In this document: positions 1 through 8,862 of the stretch, piece by piece
How the letters are laid out: each line of letters begins with the position of its first letter
How positions within the stretch are numbered: position 1 is the stretch's first letter
NCBI GenBank assembly: GCA_023634235.1
Contig: JAMKCF010000022.1
Location: 1,488,001 to 1,552,000, forward strand
DNA from: Pisaster brevispinus
Lineage: Eukaryota; Echinodermata; Asteroidea; Forcipulatida; Asteriidae
Length of the DNA stretch: 64,000 nucleotides
Direction: 5' to 3'
Made by a program: the position numbers and the translations under genes
The notes under the pieces: model-generated
What the model was told of the DNA's origin: nothing
The model's input: the letters and a program-made list of their open reading frames with translations, nothing else
Databases searched by the model: none

Positions 1-54
1 GGTTGTGGAGAGTCCTCGAACTATTGATTTCATTGACTTGTATTTTCTTGTCAG

Positions 55-288
55 GTTGTGGTTCACATCACGGACATGCACCAAGTTCTGACCTGGGATT
101 TTGACATCCTACGTGGGGACGTGGTCTTCTCAGTCCTGATGTCCAGGCATCCTCTGACTGTCCACAAGGAGCCCATGGGTCCCATGGGACTGACCAATAC
201 CGTGGTCATTGATAAGTCCATGGTGTGCGGGGTGGACTACAGGCAGGTGGAGCTTCCGTTGGTTTGCAGGGCTGGAGCTAGCATACAG
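55..288 (+). CDS. SEC14L1: SEC14-like protein 1/5, internal exon of the C-terminal GOLD-type region (gene enters from the left)
   Basis: This is an internal coding exon. It is preceded by a pyrimidine-rich acceptor ending TTCTTGTCAG at 54 and followed by the donor CAG|GTTTGT at 289. It is open throughout and phase 0 at its 3' end. The peptide contains TWDFDILRGDVVF and later a VDYRQVELPLVCRAGASIQ stretch, which I recognise from the C-terminal GOLD-like domain of SEC14L1/SEC14L5. That family has the order PRELI/MSF1, CRAL-TRIO, GOLD, and its members are cytosolic lipid-binding and trafficking regulators. The upstream PRELI and CRAL-TRIO exons lie outside the window. The next exon (1779) continues in the same phase with the expected G-T-H-V. 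SEC14L1 and SEC14L5 cannot be told apart from this part. The match is from memory of the family. Confidence 0.85.
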
Positions 289-333
289 GTTTGTTAGCTT
301 AGTTTTTATATTTTGCTCTAAAGTTTTGTTCCA

Positions 334-464
334 GGCCCAATTTCACGGCGCTTCTAACCAACAAATTATGCGCTTATAGCATCCTGTAAAGCGTGTACTT
401 CTTGGGACTGTGGCAGGGTGTAAGCGCAGAATTTCATGGTAAGCAGCGCTGTGAAATTGAACCC
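334..464. repeat. short MITE-like element with inverted ends (GGCCCAATTTCAC family)
   Basis: The left end GGCCCAATTTCACGGCGCTT is matched in reverse by the right end AAGCAGCGCTGTGAAATTGA. The interior is only about 90 bp. Related ends occur at 12190, 12945 and 15856-16050, so this is a dispersed non-autonomous family. It sits in the intron just after the first SEC14-like exon. Confidence 0.6.
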
Positions 465-499
465 AGATAAATGGAACCAACCAAGCGTTGTACTGTAAT

Positions 500-730
500 T
501 GGTTAATTGGGTAAGAGCGGACGGGTTGGTGTAATGAAATCTTTCCTCGCCTTCCACCTCTGAGACCCCGGTTTGAATTTCCACTCGTTCCCACGAATCC
601 CACTGGATCGAATCCCGCCAGGGGCACTATGTGGATCGGGTTTTGCCATCCCTACCTGATTTGCGTGGGTTTTCCCCTGGAGTAATTCTCCGGGGTTTTC
701 CTCCCACATCTAAAATTAAAAACTTCCTCC
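500..730 (+). repeat. degenerate SINE-like repeat
   Basis: A B-box-like stretch (CCGGTTTGAATTTCC, about 569-583) is followed by phrases such as GTGGGTTTTCCCCTGG and TCTCCGGGGTTTTCCTCCCA. I have seen that arrangement in dispersed tRNA-related repeats of marine invertebrates. The tRNA portion is badly eroded and no target-site duplication is clear. Family assignment is by resemblance only. Confidence 0.35.
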
Positions 731-1034
731 AATATCTTCTCTCCATGGGGTTCTTGGCTAGTATAGTGATTAAGTTTGCTTTCCTGAGAGTCCTTGGCTT
801 GACAACCAGAATTAGTCAATGAAATGTAGTCTGGCAGTAGCCCCGGAAGAAACCTGTGCAGAGAAGATAATGAAGGAATGCAGTTTATAATGAGTAATGA
901 AACCACGTCATCACTAAGTCACTGAAAACCAAAGTGAACCTTCTTTTCTTTCTTCCTTTTTTTTCGCCAAGCAAATTTTTGTGCTTTTATGCAAGAAGCT
1001 GTTTAGGTAGTGTCACTGTGACGTCATTTGAGTA

Positions 1035-1100
1035 ATGCGCCCTTTGATAGAGGTCAAAAGAAGCTAGCTCATTTGGCCCGTCCTGTGTGTTACGCCCTGT
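1035..1100 (+). repeat. dispersed repeat fragment shared with 10670-10745 (opposite strand)
   Basis: The stretch with ATGCGCCCT, TAGAGGTCAAAAGAAG and CATTTGGCCCGTCCTGTGTG recurs, inverted and diverged, near 10680-10740. A TGACGTCA palindrome (CRE-like) lies just upstream at 1019-1026. Whether it is functional cannot be judged. Confidence 0.45.
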
Positions 1101-1261
1101 ACATAGCTGTGCATTTCCATTGATTCATCACCATATTAACTCTAAGATGACAGCTTGATGGCAGCAGTTCAGGTCCATTAAAGTGTTTGGGGGGATTTTT
1201 TTTTTTGGGGGGGGGGGCTTACGAGAGTGCCCTTATGGGGTCTATTACACAATGGAACAAT

Positions 1262-1358
1262 GGACCCCACAAGGCAATTCTTTGTTTAACCTGGACCCCA
1301 CAAGGCAATTCTTTGCTCAACCTGGACCCCACAAGGCAATTCTTTGCTCAACTTGGAC
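1262..1358 (+). repeat. 31-bp minisatellite, left part
   Basis: The motif GGACCCCACAAGGCAATTC starts at 1262, 1293 and 1324, and a fourth unit begins at 1355, so the period is 31 bp. The fourth unit is interrupted after GGAC by the inserted element 1359-1613. The array resumes at 1619. Confidence 0.8.
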
Positions 1359-1613
1359 GCGATATTTTTTTTCCCGCTCAGTTGCGGCAGAACCAACAGA
1401 GGGCGCTGTTACCGAGGGATTTCAGCAACGCTAGTTAGTTGTTGTACAGTCAGTATAGCTAGCTATCGCAATGCGCTCGATGACAGGCATTATGCAGCTT
1501 TTATTATTCATAACCTATGACATGCATTATTCATATCTCTTTCATGATGAAATCCCTCGGTAACAGCGCCCTCTGTTGGTTCTGTCGCAACTGAGCTGGG
1601 AAAAAAATATCGC
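1359..1613. mobile_element. 255-bp MITE with about 66-bp terminal inverted repeats
   Basis: The left arm (about 1359-1424) begins GCGATATTTTTTTTCCCGCT and runs through AACCAACAGAGGGCGCTGTT. The right arm (1548-1613) is its near-perfect reverse complement. The flanks 1350-1358 (AACTTGGAC) and 1614-1622 (AACCTGGAC) match at 8 of 9 positions and could be a 9-bp target-site duplication, as in Mutator-like elements. Because the host site is a 31-bp tandem repeat, the resemblance could instead come from the repeat. There is no coding capacity, so it is non-autonomous. Confidence 0.7.
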
Positions 1614-1680
1614 AACCTGGACCCCACAAGACAATTCTTTGCTCAACTTGGACCCCACGAGAGAATTCTTTAGAAAAGAG
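1614..1680 (+). repeat. 31-bp minisatellite, right part
   Basis: Units starting at 1619 and 1650 have the same motif and spacing as 1262-1358, with a third degraded unit after them. A homopolymeric C run follows at about 1709-1722. Confidence 0.75.
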
Positions 1681-1778
1681 AATAATAGAGCAACAAGAGC
1701 AGGACCTCCCCCCCCCCCCCCACCCACCCTCCACAAACCTGATCCGTTAGGTTGTGTGTCTGTGATTCTCCCATCTAG

Positions 1779-1951
1779 GGTACTCACGTGTGTCAAGCCA
1801 CAGGATGGTACATCCTGCAGTGGAAGTTTTACAGCAGTGCTAATCAGACCAGAGCAGACCAGGCGAAGGCCCACCAAGGCAAGGCGCATCACCACCACCA
1901 TAAGTCAAAGGTCATGTACTACTATGAAGTTCTATCCCACGAAGACTTCAG
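1779..1951 (+). CDS. SEC14L1: SEC14-like protein 1/5, penultimate exon
   Basis: The acceptor CCATCTAG ends at 1778 and the donor CAG|GTGGGT follows at 1952. The exon is 173 nt, entering in phase 0 and leaving after two bases of an Arg codon. It reads GTHVCQATGWYILQWKFYS, then a linker rich in Ala, Lys and His (HHHHH at about residues 37-41), then KVMYYYEVLSHEDFR. The blocks YILQWKF and KVMYYxEV match what I remember of the SEC14L1/5 C-terminus (the last beta-strands of the GOLD fold). The His-rich linker replaces a longer Ser/Pro-rich linker in vertebrate relatives. The join to the exons on both sides keeps the frame. Confidence 0.87.
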
Positions 1952-2009
1952 GTGGGTTGGCAGTTTCTCATTACTTTGAACCCTTGGTTATTATACAGGA
2001 TTGGTAGAG

Positions 2010-2582
2010 TTGACAAATTGGTCGCAGAACGTTTTCATGTTTTGCGTGATCAACCCATATACATGAAATTACAAACCTGTGAAAATTTGGGCTTCATCCA
2101 TTGTGTGAGTCAGGAGGAAATAGTGAGAAGCCAGACACAATTTTCATTTCAGCAAGTAAACACATTGTCCTTAATTTTGGTTGTAACATCCGAAATCAGC
2201 TAATACGTTTTTCTTTTTAGGTTTTCAGATACAGTTTTCTCGAATATGACTTCATTTCAGTGAGAAATATTTCACACGTGGGAAAAAATTTGTTCTTGTA
2301 TGAATTCAGACTAAAATTAAACAATGATGTTTTTTGTCCTTACCAACGCTGTATAATAACTGTAATTTCCCGGCTTTAATTGTGTCAACGATTCCTGAAA
2401 AGAGTCTCCCACTGCAAGAAGCCAGTGAAGAGACTTAGAACGTGGGAGGAAAACCTAATTTAGAAAGAAATTGTCATGCAGAGACTGATAAACCACAGTC
2501 AAATGTCAAACGTTGAAGGTCTGTAATTTAAGACAAACACTTTGTGGCAATGTGTTGTGGGACTGCAATTTTTCAGCACCCC
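2010..2582. other. intron sequence with nothing recognised
   Basis: AT-rich intronic DNA of the SEC14-like gene, left of the Penelope-like insertion. I see no gene, inverted repeat or tandem repeat here. Confidence 0.5.
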
Positions 2583-2629
2583 CCAAAAAAAAATATATAT
2601 ATATATGTATATATAAAATTAGTAGGGGA

Positions 2630-2672
2630 GATGGCCTTAGCTTTCGATCCAATCCGGACCTTCGTCAGAGGC
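2630..2672 (-). ncRNA. hammerhead-ribozyme-like motif in the Penelope 3' region
   Basis: On the - strand a CTGACGA box is followed by GGTCC, a short loop, GGATC and GAAA. This is the order of the conserved hammerhead core, with a possible helix II (GGTCC with GGATC). GCCT before and AGGC after could pair as helix I. An extra A precedes the helix and no convincing helix III is visible, so it may be a decayed or coincidental form. Penelope-like elements are known to carry hammerhead motifs in their terminal repeats. Confidence 0.25.
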
Positions 2673-3271
2673 ATAAACAAGAACAAACACAAACATATCC
2701 ATTTATAGCAAAAAGAGGAGCAAAGGATTAAGGGAGAGTATCCAGAAAAAAGCGGGAAAATATAGCCAATCAGAGTTGTAAATTTACTGGCTAAGAACCA
2801 ATAAGAGTGAAGAGGTGAGAACAAAGGATGGTCAGTGTCAAAGGCTGGATCACTGGACCATAAAGGTGGTACTGCATTGTAGGTATTACAATGCGGGAAG
2901 CATGAAAGGGTAGGATTAGAGGGCAAGCCACATAAGAAAATGCAACTAACAATAGGAGGCAATATCAAAGTAATTATAGAATAAAAGAATCAGTGTAAGA
3001 AGTTAAAACTAAGCAAGAGGAACCTGCAGAGAGCAGGTTATTAATTCCTCTGCAGAGGGAGTGGGTTATTTTCAAAACTTTTTGAGAGAGAGAAAAAAGA
3101 AGTGTAGGGAACATGTAAATGACAATAACTGTATCTATTTTGTATCAATGAAGTAAGCGAGAGAAAAAGCGTAAAAATAGACTAGTGGACAGAACTTGTT
3201 GTTTACAGTTATTGTATTTATTTTATATCGAAGAGAAAAACAAGCAAAGGTGGAAGGAGTGTGATGGGAAT

Positions 3272-4930
3272 TTATTTAACACCAGTGTTTACGTTGAGTC
3301 CAAAGGGTTGGACTGTCTTGAGTTGGTGAATCCAGTGTGATTCTCTGAGTTTGCGGTGTGTGTCGTCACCATTGCAAGCCTCAATCACGATGAGTTCAAC
3401 ATCTTTGACGCTGTGATTACGGCTGTTGAAGTGGATGGAGACGGGGTACAGTTTCTTGGTCTTTATGGAAGAGACATGGTTCGCAAAGCGAAGACTGAGT
3501 TTGGTCTTAGTCTCTCCCACATACTGTAGTCCACATCTTTTACAAGATATAACATAGACCACATTGGGTGTGCTACATAGGGAGTCGGTCTTGATATTGT
3601 AAGAAGAGCCAGTGCTATGACTCTTCACTTTAAGTGCAGGTTTGATGTAGAGACAGGTTCTACATTTAGAGCGGGTACACTTGTGACAACCCTGTATCTC
3701 TGTTAGTGGTGGTGTTTGGCCTGTACCTGGGGGGAGTTTGGCCCTGACTAGAATGTCTCCCAGGTTTTTAGGGCGGCGGAAAGCAACCACGGGGTTATCA
3801 GGGATTGCTGAGCGCATCCTCTTAGATGAATGGAGAATATCCATTCTACCATTGAGGATTGAGGAGAGTTTGGGTAGGTTAGGGTGGTAGGTGGTGACCA
3901 GGGCAACTCTATTGGTCGGGACTTTTCTGGACCCCTTGTTGGCCAAAAGAGTATGGCGTGGTATACTGAGGGCCTTGTTGATGGCAAGTTGAACCCTGCG
4001 TTCGCTGTGACCTCTAGAAACAAGGTGTTTCCTGAGGTCCGATGAGCGCCTTTTGTATAGGGTATCTGTGGAGCAGATACGTCTTATGCGTAAGGCCTGA
4101 CTGTAAGCTATTGCCTTCTTACAGTGACTGGGGTGGCAACTGTTAGAGAGAAGGTACTGGTGGGTGTCAGTGGGTTTGCTGTATACATCCGTAGCAATGC
4201 CGCTAGGGGATTTACTGATAGTTACATCTAGAAAGTTAACACTTGTTAGAGAGTATTCAGTAGTGAACTTTATGGTTGGGTGGAATGAGTTTATATGGTC
4301 GATAAACTCAACCAAGCTGTCTTGACTACCATACCAGATAGAGAAAATATCATCAATAAATCTCCACCAAACTAGTGGGCGGCTGGGGGCAGAGGACAGA
4401 AGTTTTTCCTCTAAGTCAGACATGAAAATGTTGGCATATGAGGGCGCCATTTTTGTACCCATGGCGGTACCCTGTATCTGTAGAAAATGCCTGTCAGTGA
4501 ATGAAAAGTTGTTCTTAGTGAGAATATGGCTGATGAGTTCCTTAACATGTATCACTGAGGGGCGGGATTGTTTGTTACCCCTGAGGGCAGAGACACATGC
4601 ACTTATGCCTTCATTATGGGGTATGTTAGTATACAGTGATGAAACATCTAAAGTAACCAAAAAAGCAGAGTCAGGTATTTGATGTTTGACATCCTCTAGC
4701 TTATGGATGAAGTCTGTGGTATCCTTTATGAAGGAAGGGATGCCGGAGACTAGGGGGTTGAGAAAGCTATCTACAAACTCAGAAATGCGCTCTGTAGGGC
4801 TACCATTACCAGATACAATGGGTCGGCCTGGGTTGTTGGGCTTGTGTATCTTAGGTAGAAGGTAGAAGCGTGCTGTACGGGGGTCCTGTGGAAGGAGATA
4901 GTTGAAGGTATCTTTGTCGATACCGTATAT
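3272..4930 (-). pseudogene. Penelope-like reverse transcriptase / GIY-YIG endonuclease, N-terminally truncated
   Basis: An uninterrupted frame of about 550 codons reads from the truncation point to a TAA at 3272. No in-frame ATG, GTG or TTG exists before 4660, so no native start remains. Seen in order: FYLLPKIHKPNNPGRPIVSG near the break; motif A LDVSSLYTNIPH; motif B GTAMGTKMAPSYANIF; catalytic motif C WWRFIDDIFSIW (Asp pair at residues 103-104 counted from 4660); then NFLDV. A Cys-rich linker (CHKCTRSKCRTC) precedes a C-terminal GIY-YIG domain with VVYVISC and CGLQYVGET. Motif order and the terminal GIY-YIG domain identify an endonuclease-positive Penelope-like element. The lack of stops over 550 codons suggests a fairly recent insertion. 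It cannot be autonomous because its 5' part is gone. Confidence 0.9.
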
Positions 4931-5010
4931 ATATATATCTAGTCATGAACCACAAGGGAAACTGACTGGGAAATTTTATTTAAATAGTTCGGGTTTGAAC
5001 AAAGAAAAAT

Positions 5011-5083
5011 TGACTGGAGCGGGACTTGAACCAACGACCTCCGGATTAACGTACCGGCGCTCTACCAACTGAGCTATCCAGCC
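5011..5083 (-). tRNA. tRNA-like gene, Asn(GTT)-like, left arm of palindrome
   Basis: This is the mirror copy of 5453-5525. It folds into a 73-nt cloverleaf with a 7-bp acceptor stem (GGCTGGA with TCCAGTC, one G-U), D arm, anticodon loop ACGTTAA and T loop TTCAAGT. The anticodon would read GTT, but position 33 is C instead of the near-invariant U and pair 31:39 is T-T. The A box (TAGCTCAGTTGG) and B box (GGTTCAAGTCC) are near consensus, and a T run follows the 3' end. It is likely a tRNA-derived repeat, not a working tRNA. Confidence 0.45.
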
Positions 5084-5452
5084 CTATGTTGGCGGTCTCC
5101 CTATTAATCAATATCTTTGTTCGGGGTGCCAGTCAGAAGCCATACAACCGTTAACTGCTGTGTAGCCAGGGATCACACCCACGTTTACGATTCAACCTGG
5201 GAAGCGGCAGCCACGGGATCACCTTAAGGGGATGCGACTTTTTAATATTAAATATCTAGTCCCTTGTGGTTCATGACTAGATATTTAATATTAAAAAGTC
5301 GCATCCCCTTAAGGTGATCCCGTGGCTGCCGCTTCCCAGGTTGAATCGTAAACGTGGGTGTGATCCCTGGCTACACGGCAGTTAACGGTTGTATGGCTTC
5401 TGACTGGCACCCCGAACAAAGATATTGACTAATAGGGAGACCGCCAACATAG

Positions 5453-5525
5453 GGCTGGATAGCTCAGTTGGTAGAGCGCCGGTACGTTAATCCGGAGGTC
5501 GTTGGTTCAAGTCCCGCTCCAGTCA
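5453..5525 (+). tRNA. tRNA-like gene, Asn(GTT)-like, right arm of palindrome
   Basis: The segment lengths 7-2-4-8-4-1-5-7-5-5-5-7-5-7-1 sum to 73 nt, exactly a class I tRNA. The A box TAGCTCAGTTGG and B box GGTTCAAGTCC are intact, and AATTTTTC just downstream could terminate RNA polymerase III. The T stem has one mismatch, the anticodon stem ends in T-T, and base 33 is C, so decoding function is doubtful. It sits about 180 bp inside its repeat unit, not at the 5' end as in ordinary tRNA-headed SINEs. Confidence 0.45.
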
Positions 5526-5624
5526 ATTTTTCTTTGTTCAAACCCGAACTATGTATATATATATATATATATATCATCCAAAAATGTTCACAGCAAAACA
5601 AATTACACGTAGTGGAGAAATAAG

Positions 5625-5850
5625 GTACCCTACAGGCCGGTGCTCTACCAACTGTGCGACCTAGCCCTATGTTGGCAGTCTCTCTGTTTTGTCAATATTT
5701 TTGTTCGGGGGTGCCAGTCAGAAGCCATATAACCGTTAACTGCCGTGTAGCCAGGGATCACACCCATGATACAACCTTGGAAGCGGCAGGAGAAGGACCA
5801 CCTTAAGGGGATGTGACTTTTTGTTCCAAATATCAAGTATTAATATCAAG
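5625..5850 (-). repeat. third, truncated copy of the tRNA-related repeat
   Basis: It has the same orientation as the left arm of the palindrome. The D-arm region (CTCTACCAACTGTGCGACC) and the GTGCCAGTCAGAAGCCATA and CAGGGATCACACCCA blocks are shared. The tRNA part breaks off in the anticodon region, so it has lost the B box. It is more diverged than the palindrome arms. Confidence 0.7.
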
Positions 5851-5997
5851 AGATGAAAATTAAAAGTTTAGTTCAAGCTATTTATGTATTGACACATTAA
5901 GGGAAACATTATAGACAATCCAACAGTATTCTTCTGACCTTCTTGGCATGACGTGCCATAAGGTCTCCCATTTATGCAAATTTTCACCAGCATGTGG

Positions 5998-6360
5998 CGT
6001 GTCGTGGCCGAGCGGTCTAGTTCACCGGACCCAAGCTCCGGTGTTGTCAGCAGCAGAGTGTGGGTTCGAATCCTGGTCGTGACACTTGTGCCCTTGAGCA
6101 AGGCACTTAACCATAATTGCTTCGTAAAAAGTTGGGAAGGTAGTGCATTCTGCTCTGCCAGCTAGGCTCCTAGTGGATGATACCCATGCCTACATCCTTA
6201 CAGACTGTGAAGGGGGTAACCCTGTTTCAGCCCCAGGAGTAGGTGGCAAAGTGCCCCTGGTGACAGCCCAAATCAGTTAAGTGTAGCCCTCACCTTGAAG
6301 TGGCCGTCCGGCCTTGTGAGTTGGGCGATATCTCATTAAAAAAAATATTTAAAAAAAAAT
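5998..6360 (+). mobile_element. tRNA-Leu(CAA)-derived SINE
   Basis: The head resembles a class II tRNA: GTCGTGGCCGAGCGGTCTAG, anticodon stem-loop CCGGA-CCCAAGC-TCCGG (anticodon CAA), and a perfect B box GGTTCGAATCC. A body follows with TTGAGCAAGGCACTTAACC and ends in an A/T-rich tail (about 6337-6365). A second copy lies inverted at 8612-8862. It lies within 130 bp of the last SEC14-like exon. Confidence 0.75.
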
Positions 6361-6488
6361 TTAAAAGCCTGAATGGCAGACATCACTATCAACTTGTCAA
6401 CACTTCAAACAAAGGGGTATAACAGTTATTTTCAGTCTATCAATGTTAACAAATATCACCAAATTGTTTTTATGGGTTTTTTTTGCAG

Positions 6489-6597
6489 GGGCTCGATGAG
6501 CAGCTTGAAATCATGCCACAGCGGTTTCTCAGCGCTTAGCATCAGTAGCACTGGCTCCAGCAAGGCCAGCGCCTCAAGCTCCCACGTGTCCCGGTGA
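6489..6597 (+). CDS. SEC14L1: SEC14-like protein 1/5, terminal exon with stop
   Basis: The acceptor TTTTTTGCAG ends at 6488. The first base completes the Arg codon begun in the previous exon (AG|G). The exon then reads GSMSSLKSCHSGFSALS, a Ser-rich run, and ends SSSHVSR followed by TGA. GSM(S/T)SLES..SGFS with a Ser-rich tail ending SR is the remembered C-terminus of SEC14L1 and SEC14L5, and is the strongest single clue to gene identity. The preceding 4.5-kb intron holds a Penelope-like element, the tRNA palindrome and a SINE. The 3' UTR starts at 6598. Confidence 0.88.
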
Positions 6598-7890
6598 CAA
6601 TCACATCGCCACGATTCTTAGCTCTTTAAAAAAACGTTCCTATGAAAATATAATACACTTCAAATGTCGTCAATACCCAGAACGTCCCCTCTGTATCCCC
6701 CAGAAAATGAACACATGTTCTGCCTTCGGGATCGATATCAGACGAACTTCCCCTACACAGTCGGAGTGATTTTTTCCCCCCTGGAAAAAGAACGACTCAA
6801 AGGAGCAGCGCATTCCGCCCTGGAATGAGAATGTCAAGATGAAAATGTGCTGTAACTCTAGCACAGGATTTTGTATGTGTGTGTGTGTGTGTGTATGTGT
6901 ACTACTGCCGCTTTTTATGTGTGTTTCTGTCTGACAACCTTAGAACCAGCCCATGGTTCCAATGTGGCAAGTTGCCACATGACCGGAGTAAACATGGCGA
7001 CTATTGCAACTGTCAGCATTCGGAAGTGTCAGTGCTATTACCCGGCAAAACTGCTGTCCAAGTAGATGTGATCTTCTTTGGAGGAACCCTATATAAACTA
7101 ACACTTCATAAATCATCTCGTTCTTGAGATTACAGTCTTGCTATCAGAGGACTGTATGCTAAGATATGTCCAAAGAAAAGCTCAATGCTTGCCAGTAGCT
7201 TTAACCGCACCTTACCTCATCATTAAGGATCAATACAGCCAGAGTCGTGGGCCAAACTGATGGCTTCGGCAGTGACTACCGCTGGATCGCTGAAAAGGAC
7301 TAGTCTTCAAAGTTGTCACTGCGGCCGAAATCGTTTGATTTGGATATGACCTTTATAACCACTCTATGCAGGTCATGATTGGTGAGGTCAAGCAAGGTCG
7401 CCGCCTTTGAAGTCGCCACTCATTGACTAGGGTTTTAACGCTACATTGCCTGCTGCGAGTGTTGGGCCCATAATACCTTCATATCCCACCATTATGTAAA
7501 GTGTAACAAAAGGCAAGTTCAATGTTCACGTAAAGCAAACGGGAGAGCAAATTGTGACACGAGAAACGGAGCGTTTGCAAATGATCCCCAAGAAGATGTT
7601 CACGTAGACCTCATGTGAAGTTCAAACCGCCTTTCTGAAGGAAAAAAAAAAAGCGTTTCGTGAACGGAATTCGTTCGAGACAAAAGGAGTTCAAGTCTTT
7701 TGTTTTAATTGCAATATATATAACAATTGTGTAGTGTATATATATATATCCCGTAGTTCTCAGGGCATTATTTTCTATTGCTACCAATGAGAGCGAATCA
7801 ATCATGTGTCATGTGTTGGCATTCTATTGTGTGTGGTTAAACTATTTTCAGTGTGTGGCTAATGTATATCAAATAAGTGAGTTGACCAGG
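6598..7890 (+). other. 3' UTR of the SEC14-like gene and downstream flank
   Basis: No further coding exon is visible. The first AATAAA that I notice on this strand is at 8284, so the 3' UTR might extend that far, but the true end is unknown. The stretch includes a (TG)n tract at about 6873-6900 and a short (TA)n at about 7737-7750. Confidence 0.4.
6871..6900. repeat. (TG)n microsatellite
   Basis: An alternating TG tract of about 28 bp with a single A interruption. Confidence 0.9.
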
Positions 7891-7892
7891 AG

Positions 7893-8095
7893 CCCACTTT
7901 CGAAGACCTGTTTAAGCAGAACAATTTAGCAAAGCACAAAAACAATTGTGCTTACCGCAAACAGGTTACCAGCCAAACTACCATGCCATACATAGTGCCA
8001 ATGGTGACTGGTTTCCTGCTACTTTTTTGGCTCGGCAGAAACTTGTTTAAAGCAAATTATTTCTGCTGAAAGCATTTCTAAGAAAGTTGGCTTTT
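7893..8095. repeat. degenerate MITE-like repeat (CCCAATTTCATAAAGCTG family)
   Basis: It shares the interior phrases AGCAAAGCACAAAAACAATTG, GTTACCAGCCAAACTACCAT and GGTGACTGGTTTCCTGCT with the copy at 12190-12370. The ends are worn. Confidence 0.5.
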
Positions 8096-8611
8096 CATTT
8101 CATTTTGCAGCTAAGCTAAAATATATTGCTGGCAAATTGCAAATTGCTCAAAGAAAAGTAACCAGGGAAGAATGATCTCCCGACACTATACATTACCTTG
8201 CATTTGAGTTGGTACCCTGACCTTTTTCTCTTCTTGCAAACTGTTTGTGCTTAGCTGGATATGAAGTGAGTTACTAGTGGTTTAATAAAAGTGTTAACCC
8301 ATTAATTGCTTATAAATAATGTAAAGCATTTGCCATCTGATTGCACTTTTCGTGAGGAATTTGGTGCATTAAATTCAACCTTTGACCTACTTTAGCAGGA
8401 CTGTCGTCATGATCATAGCTTGCCTGTGGCTGTACATGGAATTGTGATTTCTAATCCGGTTTACACGCATGCGTGCTGGTCGTCACATCACAATATAATA
8501 ACTACTGTTATTATATATTTCTGTTAATGAAACCAAGGATGCATCATAAATGAATTTAATCACTTTAGCTCACAAGTCCTGAGAAAACCTGTAAACAAGG
8601 ATGCTTGCTAT
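8096..8611. other. no gene or repeat recognised
   Basis: AT-rich DNA. It contains an AATAAA at 8284 that could serve the SEC14-like gene on the + strand. I see nothing else. Confidence 0.4.
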
Positions 8612-8862
8612 GTGCACCAGAAACATTGGGGTTAACCTCTACTCTTCCACAATAAGTGTTTTGGGTTCTTTTATGTGCGCTACCAATCCTAGTACGTGGG
8701 TCCTACAGATTAATGTCCCATCCGAAGGACAAAGCAATTATGGTCAAGCATTTTGCTCAAGGACACAAGTGTCATGACCGGGACTCGAACCTGCACTCTG
8801 CTGATCAGAATTACTAGAGCTTGAGTCTGGTGCTCTTCACCGCTTAGCCACGACACACCCTT
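8612..8862 (-). mobile_element. tRNA-Leu(CAA)-derived SINE, second copy
   Basis: On the - strand it begins GTGTCGTGGCTAAGCGG, has anticodon loop CTCAAGC (CAA, with T at position 33) and the B box GGTTCGAGTCC. It continues with ACTTGTGTCCTTGAGCAAAA like the copy at 5998. The distal part toward 8612 is weakly defined. Confidence 0.7.

Larger units (their letters stand above)
2583..4940 (-). mobile_element. 5'-truncated Penelope-like retroelement (endonuclease-bearing)
   Basis: The element reads on the - strand, in an intron and antisense to the SEC14-like gene. The coding part runs from about 4930 down to 3272, followed by about 680 bp of 3' untranslated sequence. Both boundaries are TA-rich: (AT)n at about 2590-2616 and (TA)n at about 4925-4938. 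The reading frame runs straight into the (TA)n at 4925-4938, so the N-terminal half is missing. Penelope-like elements are an early-branching group of reverse-transcribing elements with a GIY-YIG endonuclease. Confidence 0.88.
4986..5550. repeat. large palindrome: two 275-bp arms, 15-bp spacer, tRNA-like gene in each arm
   Basis: The left arm 4986-5260 and the right arm 5276-5550 are exactly equal in length and nearly identical as reverse complements. I found only a few mismatches, such as CTATTAATC against CTATTAGTC. The spacer 5261-5275 is CCCTTGTGGTTCATG, and related CATGAACCACAAGGG lies left of the palindrome at 4944-4958. Each arm is one copy of a tRNA-related repeat whose relatives occur at 5625-5850 and in every unit of the tandem array to the right. 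A (TA)n tract follows the right arm. Confidence 0.9.
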
